Shown here: positions 34,699 through 47,002 of the stretch, in pieces
How the letters are laid out: the number at the start of each line of letters is the position of its first letter
How positions within the stretch are numbered: position 1 is the stretch's first letter
Source: Rhizomys pruinosus
Taxonomy: Eukaryota; Chordata; Mammalia; Rodentia; Spalacidae
Reading direction: 5' to 3'
NCBI GenBank assembly: GCA_009823505.1
Contig: VZQC01013986.1
Location: forward strand, 688,250 to 752,249
Length of the DNA stretch: 64,000 bases
Made by a program: the position numbers and the translations under genes
The notes under the pieces: model-generated
Told to the model about the DNA's origin: nothing
What the model saw: only the letters and a program-made list of their open reading frames with translations
The model's database searches: none

Positions 34699-34859
34699 GA
34701 TTTGGGAACATCTCCCCACGCACAGAAGGTGGAAAAATATTCTGTATCATCTACGCCTTGCTGGGAATCCCCCTCTTTGGCTTTCTGTTGGCTGGAGTCG
34801 GAGACCAACTGGGAACCATATTTGGAAAAGGAATTGCCAAAGTGGAAGATACATTTATT
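34699..34859 (+). CDS. KCNK2: KCNK2 (TREK-1) internal exon: end of first selectivity filter and M2 helix
   Basis: KCNK2 encodes TREK-1, a plasma-membrane two-pore-domain K+ leak channel gated by stretch, lipids, temperature and pH. The exon follows a polypyrimidine tract ending in ttttttag and stops before a gtgcgt donor. It is 161 nt: two bases that complete a split Gly codon, then 53 codons. The translation begins with [14 protein letters not shown], the end of the first pore-loop filter (TIGFG family motif), continues through a hydrophobic M2 helix containing [13 protein letters not shown], and ends in the cytosolic M2-M3 loop at [10 protein letters not shown]. The residues match TREK-1 rather than TREK-2, whose filter region reads GYGNIAPST. 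It joins in frame to the exon at 43437 across an intron of about 8.6 kb. A B1 lies 86 bp upstream and a B2-like SINE begins 97 bp downstream. Coding sequence is undamaged. Earlier exons were not found in the window. Confidence 0.96.
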
Positions 34860-34955
34860 GTGCGTATCACAGACTTTTAACAGAGTTTACTGTCTAATTT
34901 AGAAAATATAATGCCTCTTCTAGCACCTTAGGTAAAGATAGAAATTCATTTTCAT

Positions 34956-35211
34956 GGGGCTGGAGAGATGGCCTAGCGGTTAAGAGCGCCGACCGCTCTT
35001 GCAGAGGACCCGGGTTCGAGCCCCAGCACCCACATGGCGGCCAAGAACAGTCTGAAACTCCAATTCCAGGAGAACTCCAGTTCCAGGGGAATCCGACACC
35101 CTCTTCTGACCTCCGCGGCATTGCACGACACGGGTGCACAGACCTGCATGCAGACAGTACATACATACACATACAGAAATAAATAAAATTTTAAAAAAAA
35201 TTAAAAAAAAA
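34956..35211 (+). mobile_element. B2-like SINE, long form, just downstream of the KCNK2 exon
   Basis: Exact 16-bp duplication agaaattcattttcat at 34940-34955 and 35212-35227; 17-bp internal duplication present. It begins 97 bp after the exon. Confidence 0.97.
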
Positions 35212-35477
35212 AGAAATTCATTTTCATAACAATCGATATGCATCTCTGTCAGCATAGACCTCAGTGTATTTTAATTCCTTATATACTTGCCTGAGAGAAA
35301 CTCAAAATTATGTGTAGAGAAAAAGTAGAATCAGAACCTACCTGGATTCCAGTTTCAGATGTATAGTCTCTCTCTGTGTGTGTGTATGTGTGTATATTCA
35401 CAAATGTGGATGACTGTGCGTACTTGAGTGTAAAAGACAGAGAGAAACCCTGGGTGCCATCCCTTAGAAACCATCTT

Positions 35478-35692
35478 CCTTGTTTTCTGAGACAGAGTGA
35501 TCAGGCAATAAGCTCCAGAGCTCTGCCTCTTTCTGTCTCCCCACCTCTTGACTGCAAGGATGTGCCACCACACCTGGCTTTCTATGTATATACTTTTTCA
35601 CATAGGTTCTGCTGATCTAACTCAGGCTCTCATGTTTGCAAGAAAAACACTACACACCATTGAGCTACAGTGCACCCCCCCCAGCTCCCTAG
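35478..35692 (-). mobile_element. B4-like (ID-B1) SINE, old
   Basis: The left part is reverse B1 (gatgtgccaccacacctggc) and the right part is reverse ID-like (cattgagctacagtgcac). Confidence 0.6.
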
Positions 35693-35883
35693 TTATATTC
35701 TTTTTTTTTTCCTAGTTATATTCTTTAAAGGTAGTTATTTTTCCTTCAAATGTCTGTTTTCTTATATGTTTAACATGAAGACTGATATCAAGAGGCATTG
35801 CTCTATGGTTGGCAGTAGCATATGTTAAACTTTAACATGAGAAGCAGGTAACTAACAATACTTTTTATTTAACAATTTGCTTT

Positions 35884-36068
35884 GTGGGATGGAGAACACT
35901 TGTTGCTCTTGGGGAGGACTCAGTTCAGTTTCCATTACCCACATGATGTCTAAGGAGCATTTATAACTCCAGTTCCAGGGGATCCCATGCCCTCTTCTGG
36001 CCTCTGTGGGCACTGCATGCACATGGTACACCTACATACATGCAGGCAAAATACTTATATACATCAAA

Positions 36069-36099
<31 letters not shown>
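35884..36099 (+). mobile_element. B2/B3-like SINE, diverged, with (AAAT)n tail
   Basis: cccacatgatgtctaagg, cctcttctggcctctgtggg and an aaataaat tail (36065-36099). Confidence 0.8.
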
Positions 36100-36100
<1 letters not shown>

Positions 36101-36102
36101 AT

Positions 36103-36246
36103 GTCTGGCATGATGGTGGCACATGCCTTCCTCTAATCCCAGCATTCGGGAGGCAGAGGCAGGCAGATGTCTGTGAGATCAAGGCCAGTCTGGTCTACAT
36201 AGCAAGTTCCAGGCCTGCTGGGGCTACTGGGAGATACTTCCTCAAC

Positions 36247-36286
<40 letters not shown>
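36103..36286 (+). mobile_element. B1 SINE with (CA)n tail
   Basis: ctggcatgatggtggcacat to gagatacttcctcaacaaaa, then about 18 CA units (36250-36286). Confidence 0.9.
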
Positions 36287-36287
<1 letters not shown>

Positions 36288-36330
36288 TTGTATATATACA
36301 TACATGTATATATTTTTCCATTTAAAAATA

Positions 36331-36521
36331 AAGTCAGGTATGGTGGTGCATGCCTTTAATCCTAGCACTCAGGAGGCCAAGGCAGAGGCAGGAGGATCTT
36401 TGTGAGTTCAAGGCCAGGCTGGTCTACAGAACGAGTTCCAGGACAGCTGAGGCTACAGGGAGACCCTGTCTCAGAGAGACCAAAATAAATAAATAAATAA
36501 ATAGATAAATAAATAAATACA
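36331..36521 (+). mobile_element. B1 SINE with (AAAT)n tail
   Basis: gtcaggtatggtggtgcatg to gagaccctgtctcagagaga; repetitive tail. Confidence 0.92.
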
Positions 36522-36766
36522 TAAATTGCCTTATCATTCTTAATTGATATTGGCATTAAAAATTCATGTCACCCTTTAGGGAAGTTTATACTACAATGTA
36601 GAAAATACAAAAATGTTATTGTAACATTCCAGTCAATCATGTAGCAGTTCAGCGGAATCAATGATAGTACACATGGAGATGTTGGGGTTGTGTAATATTC
36701 AGGAAGTAAGTCAATAAGGATGCTGTAATTGAAGTTGTATGTGAAAAATATAAATGTCGTAATTAG

Positions 36767-36955
36767 GGGCTAGAGACCTGGCTGAGTGGTTAATGTAGAG
36801 AACACAGATTCAGTTCCCAGCACCCACATGATGGCTCACATTGTAACTCTAGTTCCAGGGGACCCATTGTCATCTTCTGGCCTCCACAGGCTCCTACATG
36901 CATGTAATGCACATAAGCTCATTCAGAACACACATGTAAAAATTAATTAATCAAA
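36767..36955 (+). mobile_element. B2/B3-like SINE, diverged
   Basis: ggggctagagacctggctga to aacacacatgtaaaaatt. Confidence 0.8.
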
Positions 36956-37611
36956 AATCTGTGATTATAAGCCTGTATTCTTGAATGATGTAAGGAAAAA
37001 TGGTTGTGTTTAAAGGAGGGATTAGAAGTCACTTATTATAGTATGATAGCATGTTTTTTTGTTATTCAATAATTTTGTCTTTTTATAGAATTTCCAAGGA
37101 AATATGTATAGATAACTCCACTGATGAACTAAAACTATCAACTTTTGCTTCTCCATTTAAATTACTATTTCTCTTATAGCATTAGTAATTTTTCACATTT
37201 AAGATCACAGCTGGCTAGAAGTCTTTTAGTCTTGGAGTGGAATGAGACAGTCCTTCCACAGAGGGGCCATCCTTCCTTGTACACGTTGCATTCAGACTAT
37301 CAGGAAGCCAATTTGTAGTATGAACTTGGCAAGGCTGAATCCCTCATTCTTGCATTCAGCAGACTCTTGATGGCTCCTTAGGTGTTGTGAGCTATTTATC
37401 ATGCTACACACATGCTGGTCATTTATAAAACCTTCATGCACTCTTGGTGAGGAGATTCCCATGGGGTGAGGGGATTCCTGTGGTCATGATGTAGCATTTG
37501 GTAGCATGCCCTATTCTTGTGATTGTTTCTATTCTGTGACTTGTAGATGTTTATTTCTAGGAACATCCCACTTTGTATAACACTGTGGCTTTCCTTTGAA
37601 AAACATCATTT
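36956..37611. other. Unique intronic sequence
   Basis: No gene or clear repeat seen. Confidence 0.5.
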
Positions 37612-37792
37612 AAATGACATTTATTTATGAGTATGGATGGGTGTGGGCACGCACATGGGCAGCAGTGCTTGTGTGGAGTTGCTTGCCTGGGTTAGTTCTC
37701 TCCTTCCACTGTGTGGGTCCCATGGATTGAACTCAGGTCATCAGGCTTGGCAACAAGTGCCTTCACGTGCTGAGCTGTCCCGACACTTCTGT
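37612..37792 (-). mobile_element. B2/B3-like SINE, old
   Basis: tttatttatgagtatggatg and gtgctgagctgtcccgacac fit a diverged reverse copy. Confidence 0.5.
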
Positions 37793-37900
37793 TCAGGGAT
37801 TCCCACTGGCTCTGGGATATAGCCCACAATTATAACAGTGCACAGGACAGACCCAATCAATGAATAAAAGAAACACATGTATGAAAAATTTTAAAATACA

Positions 37901-38314
37901 CAAAAGTGGAACAACCACGAACTGTGGGACACTATGAAAAGATCAAACCTCCACATCATAGGAATAGAGGAAGGAGAAGAATCCCAAGAGAATGGTATTG
38001 ATCAGACCTTCAACAGAATAATAGATGAATATTTCCCCAAACTAAAAAAAGACAAACCAATACAAATACAGGAAGCACATAGAACTCCAAACAGACAAGA
38101 TCAGAAAAGAAACTGTCCACGCCATATCATAATTAAAATGCTAGATGCTCAAAACAAAGACAAAATTCTAAACACCACAAGAGAAAAACAAGTGACCTTT
38201 AAGAGGAAACCTATCAGAATTACAACTGACTTCTCAGTGCACACTATGAAAGCAAGAAGAACGTGGAGCAAAGCATTCCCAGTGTTAAAGGACAATAGAT
38301 GCCAACCCAGGTGA
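37901..38314 (+). pseudogene. L1 ORF1 C-terminal fragment
   Basis: Encodes the end of the ORF1 RNA-binding/chaperone protein: ELWDTMKRSNLHIIGIEEGE, then a conserved segment with RTPNRQDQKRNCPRHIIIKM and an end at DNRCQPR. Family ORF1 proteins continue past CQPR; here an in-frame TGA at 38312 stops it, and matching sequence (QYPAKMS-type) follows out of use. The N-terminal coiled coil is missing through 5' truncation. Confidence 0.85.
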
Positions 38315-38533
38315 CAATACCCAGCAAAAATGTCGAATATAGTTGAAGGAGAGAGAAAAAACCTTTCATGACATAAACAAGATGAAAGAATAAATGTCCG
38401 GAAAGCCAATCCTTCAGAGAATACTTGAAGCAATTCAAAGGACAGAAGAAAGGAGCAACCACCCCCAGGCACCTAGAAAGAGAAATCAATAAAAGCATAA
38501 CTGTAGAAGTAGAAACCTAAACCCAAACCGCAA

Positions 38534-41356
38534 ATGGATAATAAGGCAAAAGGAAGCAACACAAACCTATCAGTCATAACCTTAAATATTAATGGACTAA
38601 ATTCCCCAATCAAAAGACATAGACTGGGAGATTGGATTAGGAAACAGAATCCATCGATATGCTGTCTGCAAGAAACACATCTTACCTTCAAGGACAGGCA
38701 CCACCTTAAAGTGAAGGGATGGAAAAAAATATTCCAAGCAAATGGTACCAAAAAGAAAGCAGGTGTTGCTATTTTAATATCGGATAAAATAGACTTCAAA
38801 GTAAAAGAAATCAGAAGAGACAAAGAAGGCCATTACATTTTCATCAAAGGAACAATCCACCAAGAAGATTTCACAATTATGAATATATATGCCCCAAATT
38901 CTGGTGCACCAAACTTTATAAAGACAATTCTCCAGGACCACAAGTCACAGACTAACCCCAGCACACTCATAGTGGGAGATTTCAATACCCCACTGAGTCC
39001 TTTGGATAGGTCAACAGGACAAAAAATAAACAGAGAGACATCTGAACTGAACGATATGATACACCAAATGGACCTCATAGACCTCTACCGAACATTCCAT
39101 CCTAATACCAGAGAATACACTTTCTACTCAGCACCCCACGGAACATTCTCCAAAATCGACCACATCCTGGGACACAGAAGAAACCTCTACAAATACAAAA
39201 AGATTGAAATAATTTCATGCATCCTGTCAGACCACAGTGCAATGAAGCTCAACATCAACACCAGGACAAGCCCTCCTGCCTACAAGAACACATGGAGACT
39301 AAACAACACACTCTTGAATAATGAATGGGTCAAGGAAGAGATAAAGAAAGAAATAAAAACATTCCTGGAACTGAATGACAATGACAATACAACACAACAA
39401 AACCTATGGGATACCTTAAAAGCAGTCCTAAGAGGGAAATTTATAGCCCTGGGTGCCTACATTAGAAAAACAGAAAGAGCACAAGTGAATGATCTAACAC
39501 TACAGCTAAAAGCACTTGAGAGGCAACAACAGATGAACCCTAAACGCAACAGACAGGAAGAAATAACAAAAATCAGAGCAGAAATCAATGAAATAGAAAC
39601 AAAGAAAACAATACAAAAAATCAATGAAGCCAAAAGTTGGTTCTTTGAAAGAATAAACAAGATAGACAGACCTCTAGCCCAGTTAACAAAAAGAAAGAAG
39701 GAACAACTCCAAATCAATACAATCTGTGATGAAAAGGGAAATATCACAACGGACAAGGAAAAGATCAAGAAAATTATATGGGAATATTACAAGAACCTAT
39801 ATTCTACCAAGTTTGAAAATCTAGAAGAAATGGATGAATATCTGAAATCCTGGGAATCACCAAAGCTTGGCCAAGAGGAGACCAGCAGCTTAAACAGACC
39901 CATAACATATGAAGAAATAGAGGATGTAGTAAGAAGCCTCCCAACTAAAAAAAGCCCAGGCCCAGACGGTTTCACAGCAGAATTCTATAAAACATTTCAA
40001 AAAGACCTACAACCATTATTTCTGAAACTGTTTAGAAGTATACAATCAGAGGGAATTCTCCCAAATTCCTTCTATGAAGCCAACATCACTCTATTACCAA
40101 AACCAGGCAAAGATCCAACTAAAAAGGAGAATTATAGACCCATCTCCCTCATGAACACAGATGCCAAAATTCTAAACAGAATACTGGCAAATCGCATACA
40201 GACCCACATCAAGAAGATCATCCATCATGACCAAGTTGGATTCATACCAGAGATGCAGGGATGGTTCAACATACGAAAATCAATAAACATCATCAAACAC
40301 ATAAACGGAATCAAAGACAAAAACCACACCATCATCTCAATTGATGCTGAAAAAGCCTTTGACAAAATCCAGCATCCCTTCATGCTTAAAGTCCTAGAAG
40401 GAATTGGATTGGAGGGATCATTCCTCAATGTAATCAAAGCCATATACAGGAAACCCACAGCCAATATCATCCTAAATGGGGAAATGACAGAAACATTCCC
40501 TTTAAAGGTAGGAACTCGGCAAGGCTGCCCCCTATCACCACTCCTCTTCAATATAGTGCTTGAAACACTTGCTAGAGCAATAAGGCAAGAAAAGGATATT
40601 AAAGGAGTACTAATTGGAAAAGAGGAAGTCAAACTATCCCTATTTGCTGATGATATGATTGTTTACTTAAGGGATGCAAAAAACTCCACCAGAAAACTCC
40701 TAGAAACGATTAACAGCTTCAGCAAAGTGGCAGGATACAAAATTAACCTTAGAAAATCAATGGCCTTTCTTTACACCAAGAACAAGCAACTGGAGAAAGA
40801 ATTCAAAGAGACCTTCCCACTCACAATAGCCTCAAAAACAATAAGATACCTAGGAACAAACCTAACCAAAGACACCAAAGACCTCTACAACAAAAATTTT
40901 AAACCCTTAAAGAAAGAAATTGAAGAAGACCTCAGAAGATGGAAAAACCTCCCATGCTCATGGATTGGGAAAATTAACATTGTAAAAATGTCCATTTTAC
41001 CAAAACTCTTGTATAGATTTAATGCAATCCCAATCAAAATCCCCAAGAGTTTCTTCACAGGCTTGGAAACAAAAGTTCTTAAATTCATTTGGAAAAACAA
41101 AAGACCCCGAATAGCCAAATCAATCCTGAGTGAAAAGAGCTACACAGGAGGGATCTCTATACCAGATTTTAAACTATACTACAGGGCTATAGTCATAAAA
41201 ACAGCCTGGTACTGGCACAAAAACAGACCTGTTGACCAATGGAACAAAACAGAAGATCCAAATCTGAGCACATACAATTTCAGCCATCTCATATTTGATC
41301 AAGGGCTCAAGAAGACACAATGGAGAAAAGACAGCATCTTCAGCAAGTGGTGTTGA
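38534..41356 (+). pseudogene. L1 ORF2: endonuclease and reverse transcriptase, C-terminus lost
   Basis: ORF2 normally gives a protein of roughly 1,280 residues that nicks DNA and reverse-transcribes RNA. Here 940 codons are open. The N-terminal apurinic-type endonuclease is present with its hallmark motifs: [50 protein letters not shown] and LSDHSAM. The reverse transcriptase follows, with [29 protein letters not shown] and the catalytic FADD at residues 704-707. The frame ends at TGA (41354-41356), where the related copies read Trp (SKWCW). Recognisable ORF2 C-terminal sequence continues in the same frame after it, with further stops (first near 41500) and a deletion near 41645, so the cysteine-rich C-terminal domain is not made. 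Start is the ATG preceding the conserved TLNINGLN. Activity is unlikely as an autonomous element. Confidence 0.93.
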
Positions 41357-42673
41357 CAAAACTGGATCACCACTTGTAGAAGAATGAAATTAAACCCCAA
41401 CCTCTCGCCCTGTACAAAAGTGAACTCCAGACGGATCAAAGACCTCAACGTGAAACCCCAAACTCTGAAGGCGATAGTAGAAAAAGTGGGCAGCAGACTA
41501 TAAGACATAGGTGTAGGAAAAGACTTCCTAAATCAGACATCAGCTGCACAAGAATTAAGGTTGACAATTGACAAATGGGACCTCATTAAACTCAAAAGCT
41601 TCTGTACATAAAAAGAAGCAATCAAGGAAGTGAAGAGAACTGCAGAAACATCTGACAAAGCATTGATTTCCAGAATATATAAACTACTTAAAAAACAAAG
41701 AAGAAAGAAAACAAATGACCCACTGAATAGATGGAGCAAAGAGCTGAGCAGAGACTTCACAAGTGAGGAATTAGAGATGGCTGAGAAACACCTTAAGAAA
41801 TGTTCAACGTCACTAATAATTAAGGAAATGCAAATCAAAACCACTTTAAGATATCATCTTACTCCAATAAAGACTGGCTAGGATCAAGAAAACAAATGAT
41901 ACCAAGTGCTGGAGAGGTTGTGGGGAAAGGGGAACACTCATCCACTGCTGGTGAGATTGTAAACTCATACAGTCACTATGGAAAGCAGTGTGGAGAAGCC
42001 TTAGAAGACTTGGAATGAACTTGCCACCCAACCCAGCCATACCACTCCTAGGCATGTACCCTCAAGACTCACCCTACCATGGAGATACATGCAGGGCCAT
42101 GTTTATTTCAGCTCTCTTCACAATAGCAAGGAGCTGGAACCAACCCAAATGCCCCTCAACTGACCAACAGATAGAGAAAATGTGGTACATTTACACAATG
42201 GAGTTCTATGCAGCAGTAAAGAAAGATGACATCATGAGCTTTGCAGGAAAATGTCTGGAGCTAGAGGACATCATGCTGAGTGAAGTAACACAGTCCCAGA
42301 AAAACAAAGAATGAATGGTATCCCTCGTCTGTGGATGCTAGTGCCAATTACCTAGTTGTAAGTATTTCTTGTGCACGGCCCCTTGAGCTTTTGTCCAAGC
42401 AGTTGGGGAGTGAACAACAACAAAAACAACAACAACAACGGAAAGGACTGCATCAGAGAACTGACTGAAACAGTGAACTTCTGCTCAAAACAGTCAACTT
42501 CCACATGGAGAATATTGAGAAAGACTGAGAAAGAGTTGAAAAGCATGTTTGGCAGAATGCATGAGCTCTGGTAGGGTGGGGGGGTAGGGTGGGGGACATG
42601 GGTCTGGATTTGATAATCTTGTACAAAATATATATTTAAAAAATAATAAAAAAGAAACACATGTCTACTAAGC

Positions 42674-42745
42674 ACTAAGCATATGGTGGTATACACCTGT
42701 AATCCCAGCACCCCAGGAGGCTGAAGCAGGAGAGTTGATTAATGA
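42674..42745 (+). mobile_element. B1 fragment
   Basis: catatggtggtatacacctg and cccagcaccccaggaggctg match the 5' half of B1. Confidence 0.6.
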
Positions 42746-43436
42746 AAACATGAAGGAAAAAAAAGTGTGTAGCCTCAAATAGAGAGCTGGAGACGAGCTC
42801 CAATCCATACATTATATTATGTTCTAGGGTTTCTTATCGGAGAAGGGGCTTAAAAAGACCAGAAGAGAAGCAGACACTGTGGCCACAGATATGATCAAGT
42901 CTTTAAGGATTCACTCTTGTCTGGGGATGTAATGGCTTTCTCTGTACCACAAGCACATGGCTCACCTTGGGAATCAAATGGCAGACTTCCTTAGTATCAT
43001 CCTTTAGTCCGCTGAATTAATGTCTTGTTGTTTTCCAGTCCCAGCTATAACTATATAAACTTCGCTTCCACGTTCTCTGTTATGTTGATCCCAGTCGTGT
43101 TTGGTCCATGGTCAGCCATGTGCCTACAGCATGGACATAGAAGTTGTTCAGTTAAGTAATGATTCATATCTAAAATTATAGTCTCCACGCAAATGTAATC
43201 TAATTTTGAAAACTATTTTACTTGTTGCAAAGTGATGTATGTGAAAAGTGACATCATTCATTTATATTGGTTGTTTTGAATTATTTATGTTGTGCCCAAT
43301 TCTCACAAGCAAAGAAAGCTAGAAACTGAGCACAAAGGGCCCCAAACAATGCACTCACGTGGTGATAACACTGTAGCTTTTGTCTTGCAGCAACACTGAT
43401 AAACTCTCTCTCCTTTTCCCACTGTCTCATCTCTAG
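42746..43436. other. Unique intron before the second visible KCNK2 exon
   Basis: No other gene seen. A polypyrimidine tract precedes the acceptor at 43435-43436. Confidence 0.6.
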
Positions 43437-43623
43437 AAGTGGAATGTCAGTCAGACCAAGATTCGCATCATCTCCACCATCATATTTATCCTGTTTGGCT
43501 GCGTCCTCTTTGTGGCTCTGCCTGCCGTTATATTCAAGCACATAGAGGGCTGGAGCGCCCTGGACGCCATCTACTTTGTGGTTATCACTCTAACGACGAT
43601 TGGATTTGGTGACTACGTGGCAG
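43437..43623 (+). CDS. KCNK2: KCNK2 (TREK-1) internal exon: M3, second pore loop and second filter
   Basis: The second visible exon of the K2P channel gene. The acceptor is tctcatctctag and the donor is gcag|gtaaag. The exon is 187 nt: 62 codons plus one base. Translation starts [13 protein letters not shown], runs through hydrophobic M3 ([18 protein letters not shown]), the extracellular segment and pore helix ([18 protein letters not shown]), and ends with the second filter TIGFGDYVA. Because K2P channels carry two pore domains per subunit, this exon supplies the second half of the conduction pathway when two subunits dimerise. Its last base forms the Gly codon completed by the exon at 60194. 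Length is not a multiple of three, so skipping it alone breaks the frame. The TREK-1 assignment rests on [18 protein letters not shown]-2 differs at several of these positions. Confidence 0.97.
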
Positions 43624-44584
43624 GTAAAGCTTCCCTCCCCTGTGACTGCTTTCCTAACTCTGGTCTTTTAGTTAAGACTCTGACTTGGGTCTACAATGGA
43701 ACATGTGGCTGTATGAACTAAACAGGCCACATACCAAAGTACCACGGCTAGGTTGGCTTTAAACAGGAAACACCTCTATCACTCTAAGCTCTGGCTGCAA
43801 TCCTTTACCTCTTGCTAATTACTGGGGGAGGCTGTGAGGAGCCTTGACTCTCAGCAGACCTGGCCCCACTTCACCTCTGCCAACATAGGGTGATCTCCTC
43901 TGTGTGCTTAATCCTTTGGTAGGGACCTATCCTATTTCTCTGGGCGCTCATTTCTGCTAATGACACTGCTAAGACGGTATTTCCAAACAGACTCACATTC
44001 AGTGGTATGTGGGGGCTGGGGCTTCAACACATCTTCCTGGAGGAAACAATATAGCCCTTAACAGTGGCCAAGAACAAGGATTCCTTGACACTGGAGGGAA
44101 CCAGAGGTTGGGCTGAACTCCTTTATATTTCATTTTGGGAGAGAAGAATAAATCACTGGTTGTATAGAACCTTACATTTTTAGGTTAATTTCAGAAGCCA
44201 AATATAGGCATCTTATCCCCCCACCATTCCCCCTGTGGGGTAAGAATTCGAGTCTGACTAATTTTGTCCTTTCTAATTATTTTTGCCTTCGTTTGCAAAA
44301 CACCTGCAGACTGCAGTTGGTGTTCCTGCCTACTCAGGACCTCCTTTTGTCTATAAAACTTACGGGTTTAATTTTTAGTATTTAGGACTGTAATTTTGAC
44401 CTCAGCTGAAGGAGGTCATGTGATCCCCCTCTCATTCATATTATTTTGATTTGTACTTTTCACATGTGTCAACTGCTGTTTGCTGTCTTGTTTCATGTCA
44501 CAAGTCTTTGTTATTCAATGCTCACTGTCCACATTAGATTATCCAATCATATTGTTTCATCTCTCCCTCCCACCTCCCCCCGAC
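43624..44584. other. Unique intronic sequence
   Basis: No gene or clear repeat seen. Confidence 0.5.
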
Positions 44585-44925
44585 ATGTACACACACTGTG
44601 TGTGCACATGTGTGCATTTGGGTTTATATGCATGTGCACACATAGGCCAGAGGTCAGCATCAGAGGTCTTCTTCAGTCACTTTCCATCTTTCTGAGATAG
44701 CATCTCTCACTAAACCAGAAGCTCACTGACTCAGCTAGGCAGGCTGGCCAATAGAGCCCTGGGATCCTCCTGCCATTAGCCCTCTGATCTGTCTGCTCTC
44801 TAGCACTGGGATCACTGGCGCTGGCTGCTATACCCAGAGTTTTCTTTACCTGAAAGCTAGGAATTAAATTCAGGATGTAGTGCTTATGGGGCAAGCCCTT
44901 TGCTTACTGAACCATCTCCCCAGTA
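44585..44925. repeat. GT-rich rodent interspersed repeat
   Basis: TG-rich start (tgtgtgtgcacatgtgtgca), aggccagaggtcagcatcag, cactgggatcactggcgctg and ctgaaccatctccccagtac: the order seen in a common rodent repeat also present near 50690 and 58556. Name uncertain. Confidence 0.5.
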
Positions 44926-46059
44926 CCCAACAACAATCTTATATATTGGTGTTAAAAATGCATGTTGACCCATCAAGGATCATGTTGATGAGTTCCTCCA
45001 ATCTATATTACTATTTTATAATAATTTAGCTTGAAGTAACAGAAGACACAATAGATATACTATGTCCCCTTTACCCATCTGTCTGTCCTGACCTGACCTG
45101 ATTTCACTTAAATATTTCCAGGGAAGAGGGTCTGTTGTTTGTTCTATAAAATCTCAAGAAGGGTTGGGAATTCATTTGTTTCTGCTGACTCCTGAACTGT
45201 AGGTCGAATCTAGCAAACCCTCCTTGCAGACGAATATGTAATGTCCATGAAAACTGGGTCATTTTCATGAGTGAAGCCTGTGAGAATCTCTGTACCAGGT
45301 GTAGGAGTGGGAGGGGATGGCACATGTTCTACTGTGGACCTTTTAGCTTGACAATTAGCAAAATGAAGCGAGGAATTCCAGACGTTTGTAATCCCCTAGA
45401 AGAAGATAGAGTTCTGTCCCCAAATGCCCATTTTCCTACTGCAGTTTAAAGATGTCTATAGTTTTTGTAATCTTGAGTGGAAAGTGTGATACATAGGAAA
45501 AAAATGAGGTACTGTGGTTCAAAATTATCAGTGTGCTTCATTAATCTTCTGTAATTTTATAAATATAATTTACAAGGTCTTATAAAACTTGTGGCTTGTA
45601 CAGGCATTAGCTGACGAGTCTTACATTTTCAGGCCAATAGCCGGATATGGCAGCGGCTATTTTAAACAACCCACAGACTGTGCCAATCTGGTATGTGGCC
45701 TTCACAGTCTGAGACTCTTTAAAAAATACAAAAATTATAAATAAAGAAAAATGTGGGTGGAATCCTAAAATAATACTCTATCTGTGACCACTACATAAAC
45801 TGGATAGGGTGTGTGTGGGGGGGTATAAACCAAAATATTTTTACTTTATGGTTTTGGAAAACATGAATAAAAATTTCTCATAAATTTACCTGAAGAGGTC
45901 AGTGCTCTGAAGCTGGCCGGATACTGTGAGCCTGTTTGAGGCCGCTGTCACCTGACCGAGGAAGGGACTCTGTGGAAACATTCATGTGTCTCAGTTGGGA
46001 CCTAAGTCCAGAGCCAATCCCTTGTGTCACAGAACTATAGGGTGGTAACAGTGATACTT
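44926..46059. other. Unique intronic sequence
   Basis: No gene or clear repeat seen. Confidence 0.5.
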
Positions 46060-46262
46060 CAGGGCTGGAGAGAAGGCTCAAGAGCTAAGAGCACATGCTG
46101 CTCTCTCAGAGAACTCCAGTCAGTCCCCAGCACCCACATTAGGCGGCTCACAACTCCTACTCCACAACACCCTCTCCTGGCTCTGCAGGCACCAGCACTC
46201 ACATGGTACACATAAACTCCTGCAGACACACACAGACATAAATAAAAATGGATAAACCTTAA
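46060..46262 (+). mobile_element. B2/B3-like SINE
   Basis: gggctggagagaaggctcaa to acacagacataaataaaa. Confidence 0.85.
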
Positions 46263-47002
46263 AAGTAAGAGAATACTTCCATACAATTATAATCAAACAA
46301 ATAATTCATTACTGGGTTTTTTTTTGTCATATTTTAATTTTCATTAAATGTATTCTTATCCTGCTTTTATTTTGCAGGGGGAAATAATTTTTAAAAATGG
46401 CAGAATTCTACTTTCTTAATTATTAGCATGGGAGTTTGCTCTGACTGAAATGACGAATTCTGGGTAGGACAAAGAGGAGGTGGCGGGCCACTGTGCTCAC
46501 TCTTCTGCTTCCTTAATATCTGTTACTCTTTGTGGAACCTTGGAGCACCCTCCGTGCCAGGTCTTCATGCCCATGAGGCATTTTTGGAATGTGACTGTGG
46601 CTGAGGCAGCAGATTGGAGGGTGGGGTGGGGGGACTGGCTAGGAAACCTGTGCCTTTGTAAGAATCTTTGAAAAACAGAAATGGTGAGGTTGTTTTTAAA
46701 AGATCTTGGAAAAGAATTGCCTCATATAATTTAATAGACACAAAATTATTCCTTGCTTCTAGGGGCTTTATGACTATGAAATTAGCTACTGAGTTAGAGC
46801 CAGATTCTAATCAGGAAATACTGGTTCTTTGTTTTGTAGAACCTTCCTTCTTGCTATCAGTGTCCTGATAGACAATGTTCTTAAAATTGGTTATTTTTTT
46901 TCACCAGGGAGCAGCAAGAAACATTGCTCCCACCTAAGCTTTCTGGTCTTTCTGTTATGAAGAAATCTCATACCTGAATACACAGTAGCTGTTCTAGTTT
47001 GA
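46263..47002. other. Unique intronic sequence
   Basis: No gene or clear repeat seen. Confidence 0.5.

Larger units (their letters stand above)
37881..42649 (+). mobile_element. 5'-truncated L1 LINE with long ORF2
   Basis: Exact 15-bp duplication aaaagaaacacatgt flanks it at 37866-37880 and 42650-42664, which fixes both ends. It starts inside ORF1, continues through the inter-ORF region, ORF2 (38534), a C-terminal region with stops, and a 3' UTR with a G-rich tract (42574-42597) and a short A-rich end. It is the best-preserved L1 in the window. It lies in sense orientation within the KCNK2 intron between the first two visible exons. Confidence 0.97.

Noticed and set aside
40225..40632. - strand ORFs opposite L1 ORF2
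   Set aside because: Antisense shadows of the A-rich coding strand of L1.
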